Assembly (NCBI RefSeq): GCF_964204645.1
Contig: NC_134028.1
Coordinates: 5,740,501-5,804,500, forward strand
Direction: 5' to 3'
Source: Tubulanus polymorphus
Lineage: Eukaryota > Nemertea > Palaeonemertea > Tubulaniformes > Tubulanidae
DNA: 64,000 nucleotides
The notes below the pieces were generated by a model. It ran no database searches, was not told where the DNA came from, and saw nothing but the letters and a program-made list of their open reading frames with translations. The position numbers were made by a program, and so were the translations under genes. The first letter of the stretch is position 1, and the number at the start of each line of letters is the position of its first letter. Positions 12,321 through 32,000 of this stretch are shown piece by piece.

Positions 12321-15300
12321 GTGCTGGCGGGAAACAGCCACAATGTTTATGTTGCCAACACAATACGCGTGACGAGTGAAACACGTCTCGTCTGATTATT
12401 GCGCTGTGTGGCGACATTTTTATTTCACGGCACGTGTGCTTTCATTGGATACGAATGAGTTACCGAAAGAAACCGAAAACTAGTATTCAAGTCAAGTACG
12501 TTTTGACAAACAACGTTTATGAATAGCGGCGATAGGTTGGGTTTAGAGACCTTAAAATACCCATATCCCGCCAACGCAAACGCCTGTTGGGTATTGAATG
12601 AGTACGTACATTTTTTCACAAATGCTTTTCCAGTTTTGTGGTTAAATCTTGTGTAATCGGTAGGTCAGTTTGTATTTGCCCCAGAAACAGCGAGTGAGCG
12701 TAGGGTCGCACACGCGCCTATTCACAGTTTCGCCCCAGTGACAAACAAGTTCGCCCATTCGCACTGTTACCAGAACCGGTTCGTTATTCGAACTTTATGT
12801 TGTCATGCCATCGCAAAGTTGTAAATGCAGCGAACTCGTCAACACAGGCGGGTGACAACCGGTCAAAACGTGGCTCAGAAAAAGATTCAAGCGATGATTA
12901 TGTTTTGACTCAATTCCGACGACAGTCTGTAATGATATCTATACCGAATTCAAGAATAACACCGCAAATATTTCGAATAACCTATAAACAAACAAAAAAA
13001 AAACAATATTGATACACGAAGCAAAAGATTTTTCAATGTAATGTGTGCACCTTTGAATATTGTAAATACCTTAACTGATCAGATGTATATACAAACACTG
13101 TAGAAGACTATGCCATTTCGTATTTAGATGAATGCTCGGAAAATATCAATAGATGCTAGACCTGAGTGAGGAACTTACAGGGCAGTTAAGGAGATTCTCA
13201 CTCCCGAAACTTACATTACATCCAACATATCTACATATACGAAATCGTTACTGGCTCAAAGTAGGTTTGACTTGCTGGGTCTACTGATCGAAATTGAAAT
13301 CCATCGTAATATAAAGTTCGAGAAGTGTCTTTTTTGTTGGGAAAACAAGGTAGGAATTGAATATCATTTGGGCATGGGATATCCTCAATTCGAACATTAC
13401 CGATCAAATAGAGTTTGAAATATTAATTATACTTTTGAAAACCTCGAAAAACAGTTTCAATTCATACAAATTATGTCTGATCATCATATTGTATTTACCA
13501 TATTTTCGGTTGTTGCGTGGTCAAATTTCAAACTATAATCCAATATTTTATATGATGTAACTTATACCGGTAAGTCTAGATTAAGGCGGGCTTTGCTATT
13601 TCTATCACTTATATTCATAATTCATACGTAATATACATGTTACTATGATAAATAAATAGACAATAGAAATTCGTTTCGACCTTTTCGGATCCTCATAGTT
13701 TCATAACTACATAATTTCTATCGATACTTAAAAAATGAAAAGCTACTATTCAGATGATTTGATCTTAACATTTTTACGTAAAGCAGACATACATACGAGT
13801 GGCATGCAATTTTATCAAGGTAAGCCGTCCAGCAGTCGTTTCTAAATCTGTCCAGCCTACACCGTTTTCTTCCATTGCGCCACAACATTTCGGTCGTTTT
13901 GTAGTTAAAAAACTGCGTGATCAGATCGTTTTGTATTTCCATATTTTGGACCAATATCGTGCCTAGTATTGATAATACATAGAAGTGAACAGCTCTGATC
14001 TCCAGTGGCCCCGTGCATCTTTTTGAATGTCTTCGTCGGTAAAATTATGGTGAATCCTAATAATATGAATCCGCACTGTTTAAGTCTCTACGTAATTTTG
14101 TTCTTTCCGAAGACTCTCACTAAATACCGTAAAAAGACCTAACATAGCAATAGAGATATTTAGCAATAAAGATATTTTTGATTGAATTGAATTATAATAC
14201 CGATGTTATGTCATCATTTAGCTTAGATTTCGGTTTTGAGTGTCTCATTATTTGCAATACTTATGAAAGAGTAGCTATAGCATGACAGTCAATCATTGCA
14301 AAAAATTTTCATCCCGAAAAAAAACATCTTTGCTTAATATGTATGCAACACATGAGATTCGTCACTTTCATGTAGATTTGTGGTGATAATGTGTTGCTTT
14401 CACTAAATAGCCATGTATCCGTCGTTTGTTTGCTTGACACTGATTACTGCAAAATGCGTAATATTCCAGGCACGAGCGTTTCTAATTTCCGTCACTTCTG
14501 GGAAAACAAATAGATTCTAAATCGTCATGTATATATACGCATGATAATTCCGGAAGACCTTGTATCATAGATCATTGGTCGTCTGTAATGGTTTTTCGTC
14601 AGAAATGTGGAAAATTGTCTCGCACATGATATGTGACTCCAAGACTAAATCCAGTTGATTTTCACTAAGTTAAGATTTTTCAAACTAAGATCATTTTTAG
14701 ATCGTGATTTTTAAATGATCAAATGGAATTGATTTGCCGCATCCTCAACTACTGGTCGTGTTTATTGTGAAATCGTTCAACGATGGAGTGGATTTTCAAA
14801 GATATTGAATTAAAAGCCTGAATACATCTATATCCAAAATGAATTAACGTAAATTCTCATTCATTTATTTCTGAATAATTTCTTACAACAATAGCAACAA
14901 CAACTTTTACACATCCATCGCATACAGATTTTTCCGCTGTTTCATTGCTCTAATGCTCGAATGTCAAGGTCACAATTTCGATGCGTATCAAACCAATTCT
15001 GAGGAGAGAGGATGTATGATATAAACTGATTCAAATACTGCGCAGCCCCATGTGTTAGTGGTCGGTAAATAAAAAGCACCCCGACACGTGAATTATTAAC
15101 GATATTTCAGAAAAATAGCGATATTTCTGCAATGTATCCGTTTATGTAGCTAATTTGCGGAGGGGAATATAAGTATCAAGCGTATTAACCTTGCCTGAAT
15201 AAACATCTATCAATCTTCCTGCGCACCCTGATGCATTGGAAATCACATTGTTTACCTTCTGCGTATACCACTGCAGAACCAGCCCTTGTTGCGTTATATA

Positions 15301-16032
15301 TACGCGAAATAAGAACCTCATATCAAAATGCTCTTTAAACAAGTCAGACCAAGAATTCAGTGATTCAGATTTTTACTGTTTTTGCTGTTGTCGATCTTCA
15401 ACTATCTGAACTCTCTACCGAGGATTTAGCCCAAGCATGACTACGGATTCTATCTTAGAATTTGGTATCAATTTTCAGTTCCGTATCGTTATCAATCAAT
15501 GTGTGAGATCGGGAACACGCCAATTTTCCCTTTAAAACATTAATCACTTAAGCAGCACTTGCGCTGAAGCAAGACGTGTCCATATCTTGTGAATACGAAT
15601 TTTACTTGTACAACGTGACAATTTCGCTCCCCCGAACATAACAGACATGTTATATAAGCGTTTGTGACAAATAAAGCTTCAACAAATAACATGGTCGTAA
15701 GCTAAGCCAGCCACAGTTTCTTAGAAAATATATCTTTTCAGTTTATATGACAATCATAAATTTTCACACAGTCCCTGTCTGATAGGCATACGATGGGCTA
15801 AATCGTTTTTGAAAAAAGGCGTATATACCAATTTCAATTACTATTCTCTCAAAATTCAAGGTTGTTCTTAATTGTAAACTTCAGGAGAATGTACATTTAC
15901 TTATGATTGCCGAACCGCTTGTGCAAACAACATTTTTCCGATACGAAATACGAAGTATGTGGCTTTGTTTTGCGAATACGTCGTAACTTGCCTTATCTTT
16001 CCACTTAAGCTAACAGAAAAATAAGTTACGGT
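12321..16032. other. Intergenic DNA between the Polycomb promoter and the TRP-like gene
   Basis: About 3.7 kb with no exon I can support. Open frames are short and AT-driven. The left end (to about 12.8 kb) is relatively CpG-rich and likely promoter-proximal for the minus-strand Polycomb gene; the right end includes the TRP-like 3' UTR. Confidence 0.45.
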
Positions 16033-16038
16033 TTTATT
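16033..16038 (-). terminator. Poly(A) signal for the TRP-like gene
   Basis: Minus-strand AATAAA (plus strand tttatt) 72 bases past the TRP-like stop codon. Position and exact hexamer are typical of an animal polyadenylation signal. Confidence 0.45.
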
Positions 16039-16109
16039 GACTTTGCAACATTAAACACGTCAGCGCGGAAGAAATTATATGGGAGGAACTCTCGAAAAAC
16101 TCTCGTATT

Positions 16110-19100
16110 TCAACACGCAGTAACCTTTTCTTTTCGATCAACTTTAACTTTGTTGGTCTTCAGAACGGTTTCTCGGGTGGTTATTACCGATATGCGCCCG
16201 TTAGTTTTTCGTTTAAACACAAGTTTAATGAGCTTTTGTACCCAGCGTCCAACTCGATCCTCAATAAGAATCGCGGCGTCCAGGCGTCGCAGCATCTGTA
16301 TATGGTACTTCTGTTCGTCGTTCCTCGTAGCCTGTGACGTCATCACCGCCACCAGATAATTGACCAATAGAACCGCAGTCGAGTAATAGTAGATCACGTG
16401 AACATAACGAAGGTCGTAGGCTACTTTCGTCCCGCCGAAATTCGCCGCCCCGATTTGCACCAAAAATATCTGGTAAAAAGCATCCGTCAGCCAACTTACG
16501 TTTAGTTCTCTGACGGTAGTTACGTAAGATACATAGATCGCTTGGATAAAGAGCGTGAGGACGATGAATTTGATCATAACGGCAATCATACACCGCAAAT
16601 CTATAGCAAATGTACCCATAAATGGAAGCCATTCGGCTAGATACAATAGACTAAACAGTACAAATGGTAGATACATGGCTTTTAGAGTACGCACAAGTAT
16701 CTCGGCTGTTATGAACACTTCTTCACAACTATCGATCCGATCGACGTAATACGGTAACTGTGTGACGTAAACAATCGCCCCGTTAACGATGACAAGTTTC
16801 CCGGCTTGACTGATGAAATATAGAATACACTGATTACACCGGTAGAAGCAGGTTTTCACGACAAAGTTGCCCCAACGCCCGTGTCTCAGCGAATAGAAAC
16901 TGCCGAGCACGACGCGTCGATCGCGGTGGAATACTTTTATAATCACTTCCAGAATGTCGAGAAACAAAAAAACGAAAAAGAAATCTACAGAATCTAGGAC
17001 CAAGTCCAGAAACGGTGACGGTTCGATGGGTCCGAGATCCCCTCGACAATACGTCGAATTTAACATCGTTTCGTTCAATCTTGCTTTCGAGATTGATATC
17101 CATTTCGGCATGTAAATGTGCCATATGCGGCGGGCGACCTTATTGGGTCGTACGGCCAATAGTGCTATTAGTATCAAACAACGAAATATGAACCATAAGA
17201 CGAAGTAGGGCAGATTTTCTCGTATTTTCTTACGAATCCAATACTGAACTACGGGCATGTTCAGTATTTGACGGGTGTACATGCGTTCAAATTGTTGTCT
17301 AGTTACGTAAAGCATCATACGTAACGGGGATCTCAATTCTCGCTTATAATCGGAAAATGTTTCGTATTCCGACAGGTCGTACTCGGTGCAATCCTTCAAA
17401 CCGACGATATCGCGATTAGTGACGTAAGCGTCCGAATTCAAAATCTTCCGGAAAAATCCAAACGCTGCAAATTTCGCCGAAAGTTCCAACGGCCTAAACG
17501 AATCGGAGTCCTCGGATTTCACTAACTGGAAGAAGGTATCCGAGTCCATACAGTCGGTAATGATATCATAGGAGCGAAGTAGACGATCTTCCGACTCGGG
17601 ATTTTCCGCCGCCTCTCGAATCAAAACGTGAAAAACGGTCGAGTTTTTACTTTCAACGCGTTCCAAGTTAGCTCCATCGTCTATTAGACGGCGAAGAACA
17701 TGTTTTGAAGCGGCGCACGCGGCTATGATGTACGGGATGGTCAAACTATGCGTACCGCTAGCCTTGACCTCGTTCAAATGGTGGTGACGGTTATAGACGA
17801 AAGCGTTGTTAATGAATCTGTTTTTTAATCGTGTCGCGCCTATTGAACCTTTTAGCGCATCGTAGGCCTCGTAATCGTCTTCTGTGATGATATTGTACCA
17901 GTCTCGGTTGTTGTCCAGCAAGAGCTCTTCACTCGATTCCCCGTTTGCCTTCTCCATGGCGATTCGTTCGCTATCAATTTTCACTACCATCGCTATATCC
18001 TTACCATGTAACAACGAGGATTCACAATCTGAAAAGAACAATGTCAAGTAGACGAATGCGAAAACGACTAATTGCAACGTTACTGAAAACATCAATAGTT
18101 TGATGAATAGAAAAACCTGCAAGCATTACCGTTTCACACAAAGTTATTGGAGACATGGGAAACATTTAGCTGTTTGAATCATAAGTAAATAAAAGCTTTA
18201 AGAGTAACTAAATATTTGCAGTAAGGAATAACAATCTGCATAATTCAACAGTTGTTTTTCGGCTGTCCAATATACGTACGTGTACGAACAAACCAACCAC
18301 CGGCATTGTCGACCGTGTGTAATATCGAAATGGACTAATCGGAGTTCGCAAATAAAATCCACTCAATTTCTAGCCGAAGAATCCCTGCGAGAATTTGTTT
18401 GCGAGAATGGAGAAATAATTATTGCCGTGTTGGGCGAATAGTATTTCGGAAACGCATAAAGCATGCGATGAATGCTGTCTGGGGAGGAAAATTAGAACCG
18501 TTTAGGGAATAAAGTGTCTGGCGACTAATAACAAACTTCCAGACTGAACGATTCCCTGCCACAATTTTTCGCACAAAGGAATACACTATTTTATATGAAT
18601 TGCCTATCATCGTGAATATTTTTGAACGATGAGAATTGGCAGATGACATCTTATAAAGATATATTTCTCCACCCAAAGATATATCTCATTAATTAAACAA
18701 TGAAACAATTTCGTTTATTTTTTGAAAGAATTCTTTTAGCAAACACAGTGAAACAACAGTTTAATGAACTTAAATCCAGTTTCTTTTAAAATAGTGTTGA
18801 TAGACTCGAATGCTGATACAGTTATACTTCTTCGAAAGAATATTTCGATTCAGTTTGAAATACGCTGGATGTGAAATAAAAACTATTTAAAAAAAAACTA
18901 TTTTTATAAAAACTAAGTTTTGGTTACCGGAAGTAGAAATGGTCATTTTGAACATTTTCATGTTTTTTCGAATGGCTTACCTCGAACTTGCAGGTCCGTG
19001 ACATAAAAGAAACAATGAGTCTTAGAATGAAATAACGTTCGTAATCTCTAAGAACAGTTATTCCTATCGCGAGTTAACAGGTGACTACTTTCTCTGACGA

Positions 19101-19763
19101 GAGAACACCGCTTAATATAGTGTACCGTTTTAACTCTTACTTCTAGGGCAGCGGAAGTGTGAATAACTATCGCAGGCTTCACAGCGATTTTAGTTACGAG
19201 CGTCAATAAATTCGAGCAGCCTCGCGATATTCCTATACGATATTTTATCATCAGATATGTCGATATTTCCCTAGAGCAAATTTAGAGTCTGACCTCAAGC
19301 AACAGTAAACGGCTACAAGCACGGAGAGTCCATTCCATGGCCATGGCGCATGTTAGTTAGGTGGCGTGGAGAAATGCCGTTATTTGATTATTTGTTGGCG
19401 TAAAACCTTGTCCTTCGATTCTCTATTTAAGTCGATTTGATACGGATAACTAATGAATTGTATAATGTATTATGTTACTAGAGTAACACGAACAAATCGA
19501 GGGTAAACTGTCATTACATGTCTAATTAACTATAAATATTATATGCAGTAGTAAATTGTCACGCGTATTCGGAATGTTTCTGTCCTGTCCTGGTTTCCCA
19601 TCGAAATCGCCAAACGACTGTCGCCAATAAGACACCTCAAATCATCCCAATCATCAAATTCAGGGTAAGATTGTGTCCAATGTCAAGTCAAACATGGAAA
19701 AAATTTCTGAGATAGCTTACCTTCGAAATCCTCTCGGACGAAGTTACGCGCGTTTGATGTCAT
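16110..19763 (-). CDS. TRP-like ankyrin-repeat cation channel, divergent
   Basis: Two coding exons, 19721-19763 (14 codons plus one base, starting MTSNARNFVREDFE) and 16110-18028, join in phase to a 653-residue protein. The N-terminal half has two or three degenerate ankyrin-type helices (around PYIIAACAASKHVLRRLIDD). The C-terminal half has six hydrophobic segments (including YFVLWFIFRCLILIALLAV, FVLFSLLYLAEWL, LLVNYLVAVMTSQA) with a pore-like stretch FYQIFLVQIGAANFGG before the last helix. After it NDEQKYHIQMLRRLDAAIL resembles the TRP/TRPV post-S6 helix. This plan is that of TRP channels, but the pore matches no named subfamily closely. A longer frame running on to 18122 reads through a clear acceptor (ttcttttcag) and is rejected. 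Probably a plasma-membrane cation channel; ligand and selectivity unknown. Its upstream neighbour is another channel, otopetrin. Confidence 0.72.
18029..19720. other. Intron of the TRP-like gene
   Basis: About 1.7 kb. It contains a donor-like site at about 18978 preceded by a short ATG frame (MSRTCKFE), but that frame is out of phase with the second exon, so it is at most an alternative non-coding first exon. Nothing else supportable. Confidence 0.4.
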
Positions 19764-21527
19764 GCTTTCGGAGGCTAGAATGAAAATGCACTTAATGCCG
19801 ATCACATCCGACCACGTATGATATCAGACACATTCACCAGAAGTTACATATCATATACATGTAATACGAATGTCCGCTATGAGATATATACTGTCAAATC
19901 GACTTAGAATTAAGAATTACGGCCTATATTAGCTGGACCCAAATCATACGTTACCTCTTTCGAGATCAACGAAGACCTTTGTCGTTAATTTTGATTTATC
20001 CTAACTAGTGTCAATTTGAACTGCGGAGCCGAGTCGACGATCTTTCCGAATTGGACGTGTAGATCTACTGATGTTATTAGTCGCTTATCAACGACTGGTC
20101 CCGTGTGCTTACCTTCATAAATCAGTGTTATCTAGAAAGCATATTCGGGAAATTCTAATTACGCTTCGTTTTCATGTCTGGAATACACGATCGCAACAGG
20201 ACGGAAATATTAGGCGTGAAATTCAATTTTTACCTTTCATCAAGTTTTGAACACTGGAAAATTCTCTTGGAGCTTCAATAAGTTTTCAATGAATGTGATG
20301 ATGATATTGAGGAACGTGTTTCCCGACATAAAAAGCGGAACAAGCTATAAGCATTTAGAAGCCATTGCTTCTCAAAGTTGACTGGTTGCCCATCAGAGAA
20401 TGACGATCTAAATGCCTACTGTACAGTGTTTCATAACTGACGCTTGCTACTAGACTATCATTTACCAAGCTATCTGTCATTGTGGACATATTATCCTTTT
20501 GAGAATAATTCCTAATATCTTGAGAATAATTTATGACTCTCTGACAATTTTCTATTCCGTATTTCTATGTAATCGATCGTCTATTTCTAGACTAGTTACA
20601 AACCTCGAGCATGTTACACAGTTCAGTCCAAAACAAAGAATAACGCCTCGATTTTGTGAACATATCGAAAATTCAACTGATCTTTAGCTTGCATCCAGTG
20701 CAACTCAAAACTAACGAATATACTAAGAGCGGAAGAGGAAATAAAAAGTGATCTGCAGACAGTAAAGGGCTAAAAACGTAGCTTGACAATAAACAGATTC
20801 AGATCGCTAATTACTTCATTATTTCATAATCATTTTGTACTTTTTATTCACGTAAACCGGGTATATGAAGACGTCCAGGCAAGCCACATGTTGAAGAATC
20901 GATCATCGTAACGCGTAAAAATTATCACGTTATGAATACACACCATTTAATGGCGTTATACTCTCGGGATCTGCCAGCATCGGCGCAGTAGTCGAGAGCC
21001 ATCAGCGATATCAAAAGCATTTTATAGTTAACCGATTTCTAATTGTGTGACTCAAACATGCGACAGTAGAAATGACTCTCGACAGTCTGCCGGACTACAC
21101 TTGGATTACTCTTCATTTCTATGTTGCTGCGATTATTCAGCTTCTCCGTTTTACAGTCAACGACAAACTACCGACGAACAAGTATATGTATTCAAAAGAA
21201 GATAGTCAATAGTAAACACAACGAGAAGTTTTATCTTGAAAATTGTATGTTTCTATTCTCTAAATTACCATTATTTCATTAGCATTAATAATTATGTCCT
21301 GGTAAAATTCAAGATTTCATTCACTACGGGAAGATTGCTTTTAGTCGTTTCTTCAGTTGTAGCGACTAAATCCCGCAGATTAATTAAAATCATCATCCAA
21401 ATATAGTTTAATAACGTTAAAAATTTCATTTTCATGTACTGTACAAAGGAAATGATTTACATATATAAATGTGTTTATAAAAACTGCTCCAGGGAAACGA
21501 ACTGATAAATCTAATAAAAATACGATC
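19764..21527. other. Intergenic DNA between the TRP-like and otopetrin genes
   Basis: No exon with family similarity. It should include the TRP-like promoter and the otopetrin 3' UTR. A minus-strand AATAAA (plus tttatt at 20843-20848) is a candidate otopetrin poly(A) signal. Donor-like motifs at about 19970, 20112 and 20235 could mark non-coding first exons of the TRP-like gene, unproven. Confidence 0.4.
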
Positions 21528-27800
<6,273 letters not shown>

Positions 27801-29057
27801 GTTGACACGAATATATATGTCGTAATTAGCGGGCACAAGTTGTCGTTCTATCGCGATACACAATTCGCACCAGCAATATTTATGAATTTACGTTTCATTC
27901 CCGATATCGTACAACGCGAACAGCTACTAATGATAAAAGAAGTAACATATGGTCGAATATAAGCGAAGGAAAAACACTTGTGATGTTAACACCATATATT
28001 ATATAGATCATATATAACTATCATACCTACAACTTACGTGCACTCCAATTGGGAAACTTAATATCCTCTTTGCATCAGGTTGAAAGGTTGAATGGTACCC
28101 ACACTGCGATGAGACTCGTTAATGCACCGCACTTTATAGAAACTTGAATTTTGCCGCGCGACAACATACGCTATTTGTATCACGGGCGAGTTCGGCCAGT
28201 TCGACGCGATATACGGGAGAACTAACTAACTGCTAATTAAACATGCTGCCAATGAAAACAGTTTGCCAAATCAACGTAATCAGACTTCGTCACTGAGAAT
28301 GGCGAGTACTTGTTGACAGTCTATTTCGACATAGCATTCGCTGCTATATATGTTACTTTGTATATGTTACTTTGTATAGATATTAATTGTTCTATTTTTG
28401 TCATCCATATTGTCTAAATTGTACAGTTAGTCAAACTAACGGCATAGACGAGATTAGGGGCGAGGAATATCTAGACCCATTATTTATTAATCAGCGAAAA
28501 GCTATTTTCTCACCTACTCGAGTAAACGGCGAAACGTTCGGCTAAAATCACCGTAAGGACCGGCGGTACCTGAACCTGATTTTGGAGAAATAAGAAGACA
28601 GCACACATCCAAACATACGTTTTGATATGATAAGTGTGCTTAGGCAATTTTGTTTCTGCGGAAAATTGAGCTTAAGGCGGGCAATTAAATCATGTTTTAT
28701 TGACCAAAATGTTCATTGATAGCCGAGATGCAGACTTCACCTAATTGGTTTTCTGACACGGAAACTGCGGACTAGAGTCGGTAGAACACAAACAGCAAAG
28801 AGAATCAGGCAAACAAGTGAAACGATTTTTTTTTCTCAAAAATATCTCAACTAAATATTGCAAAATATGAAAAAAATACAAACACAAGTGATCTCTATCG
28901 AAATCACATGTAATTTGCACTAATGCACAACCCGGATGTAAAACTATCAAAATAATCAACACAATATTGACATTGGGAAAATATTGATACAGAAATTATC
29001 ATCCTTTTTAAACAATTCAAAGATTGTTCCCGTGGATTTCAGACGGTGAATTTTCTT
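27801..29057. other. Intergenic DNA between otopetrin and MEIOB
   Basis: Upstream flank of otopetrin and downstream flank of MEIOB. Minus-strand AATAAA (plus tttatt, 28696-28701) is a candidate MEIOB poly(A) signal 357 bases after its stop. A short direct duplication of tatatgttactttg is at about 28350-28380. No coding exon supported. Confidence 0.45.
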
Positions 29058-32000
29058 TTAGGGATATGAAACCCGACAGGTGTCTGCAGGGTCGCAAACA
29101 ACGGAGCCGTATGTATCTATAATCTCATGAATCGAAGCGACTCTTGTAGATTCACCAGTGACATCGACAATATTCTTATCGACGGTTTTGGTCGGTCGAA
29201 CGATGGCAGAAAAACCTTTGAAAGGAGAAAAAAACTGGAATAGAATTATCGAAGGTAAAACGTATATATAAAACTTATCTATAGTATATCCTCTATAGGG
29301 GTTGGAACCCCCCAATTTGATGATTAACCTATGGTCCTATTTGATGAGAAAACCCAGCTGTGCTCGGGGACAAAATAGTTCCTAAATGTCATTAATAGAG
29401 TGGGTCTCAGTGGTCAACGCTGCAACTCACGAAAAAGGTCACATCCTTGACTTAGTTTTAACTAAGAGAACCAGATCCGGCTATCACCAACATCGTTGGG
29501 TAACCAAGCTATAATTAATCCATTACTCAAGAAACCTGGTTTAGACAGTAATGTTTTGGCCAATTATCGGCCAGTGTTTAATATCCTTTTTTAGTTGAGA
29601 AGATTGCACTTCAGCAATGACAGGGTCGCGTGTCAACGAATGAACTTTAATCTCGGTTTTAGTCTGCCTATAGACAGAACTACAATGTATGTTGAGAGTC
29701 TACAATGATACTTAATGCCCTTGATCATCACAAGGAAGTTCAATTTGTAATGTCGGACGTGTCATCTGCATTTGATACCATCGACGGTATTGGGGTAGAG
29801 AGGCACTCAAAATACTTTTGGGTCACTAGGTTGACATGCACTCAAGTGATTTGAATCGTATACCTTTCGGATAGATTTCAGCAGGTTCGTGGGGCAACAC
29901 GGGTATCGGGCAACATAGGTGTCCCTATTTACAAGGCCACATCTTGTTCACGTTACCCCAATTCTGTACAGTCTCTTTTTTCTCTGTCCACCAAAGGATC
30001 AAGTGTCTTATTTATGATATGCTCATAACCAGGCACTGCCTGTCTAACTGAATACACTGGAGGCAAGAGTTACAAGACAATCATCTGAAATTCGTCTAAT
30101 TTAACCACTTTGTCGAACAGAGTTCTATGGTTCACGCACTTTTTCTGTCTCGGCACCTACTTTGCGGTTTGCTAATACACATTCGTAACCGACCGTCAGT
30201 GGAGTCCTTTAAACGCGCTTAAAAACATTTTATTCGAAGAGTTTTAAACAAAAAGCCACTGTTTAAAAAAACAAATGAATATTTTTAAAGAGCTTTGAAA
30301 CTGTTTTAACGTTAGGCGTTTTGTAAATAATGAGTTGTTATTATCGGTAACTATTTTTTACCTTGACGTAGATTTTGCATTTTTCTAAAAGATATTTCCA
30401 CTTGATGTGTGTTTTCATCGACACGGGCGCTTGTATGAATTGTTCCGGCTACAATAGAGATCGATTAGTAATTTGAACCGACCATTCGAGAATAATGATC
30501 CATGGGAATAGAATATCAGGTAGACACGAAAATTTATTTATTCATTTCGCACCGAATGCTACGATTTTGGTGATTTCTACTGTTCAACGTCAGGCCGAAA
30601 TAATGCTGCTACTGTTATAAGGGAAATACTTAGCAATGTGTGCATTTTTGACGCCGTAAAAACCGTTAATGTTTTTATACATTGATACCTGGTATGCGTT
30701 ATTTAAGGGGTTCTGTGTGACTCCATGTGCACTACGTCATCAAAATAACAATTACAATTTTGAATTTTGGCGTAAATAGATATATCTCATAACTCCTATT
30801 TTATCAATTTCAATAAGTACTCTTGAGAGGATGTGTACTACGTAATCAATATTGGGGCTAGACTGGATGATGCATTCAAATCCAGAATAATTTCATTGAT
30901 CCTTATTATTATATAGCTTACATTATATTATTTAGTGTCGACAATATTAAGCAATATACGTGTATGTGTTATTTTTCAAAGCGTCAATAAACTTTCAATT
31001 TAATTTTCTTGTTCTTGTCACTCTGCGAAAGAGGGGCATCGTCATGAAATAATGAAATAGCTCTTCAGGCGAAATGAGCCAAGACAATTGAGAAAAACGA
31101 TCCGATCGATAGCGACTCTGATTATATCTTGATACGTTCGGATGCTAGTTGGACTTACGGGGAATCCGATGGCTTTTTCAGCGACTGAAGCTTGTAGCAG
31201 ACAGCCAGTCAGTGTTCCGGTCAAGTCGCTGATGTTCGCGTAAATGCTATAATACAGTCGCGTCGGTACCGGACACTGGTCACCGTGAGAAATCGCGCTG
31301 AAATTCGGGCAGTCGATATTCTCGCAAACGCGCTCGTAGATATCCATCACTCGATTACAGCTGCCGCTAAAAACAAGCATTTGAAATTTCGGTGTAAGAG
31401 GATGCAATTCTGAAGCCAAAAAAAATCAGGTTTTTCAGTGTGGCCACTTTCCCCATTTACATATTCCAACAGTTTTCCCTGATTTTCCCACGTAATTACA
31501 CAAAAATATTCCCTGATTCATAAAAAAAATTCATATTCATTTTTCACGAATCGCATATTAATAAAAAATGCGATGATAATAGCATTCGTTAGGCTAAAAA
31601 AAATTGATACCTTGTTTCTCCGCTCCGCTAAGCTTAAATGTTGACCCGGCCAGCCGCCTATCTACCCTATACATTACTTTTTTAAAAATCGTGATCAATT
31701 TTACCATAACAGACCCGGCCGCTATAGAAATGAACTGTTTACAAATTTTATCATATTTTACAAAAATGACCCGGCCGCTGCGGAAAAACAAGGTATCATT
31801 TTTGTTTAGCCTTAGTTTCCCTGATTTTTTCTAGATTTTTTGATTTTGATTCCCCGAGTTTTCCAGGTGTTCCAGGTCAGCGGCCACCCTGTTTTAATCG
31901 CCACTCTATGCGACAGGTTGGGGGATGCGGACTGGCTGGACACACCTGCTTGCCAGTTCATGTGTGGCTCCCGACACTTACCACCTAGCAAAGACACAGG

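Noticed and set aside
18029-18122. N-terminal extension of the TRP-like frame (MQVFLFIKLL..), looking like a signal anchor
   Set aside because: A strong acceptor (ttcttttcag) lies inside, and an upstream exon (19721-19763) joins there in phase, so this stretch is intron.
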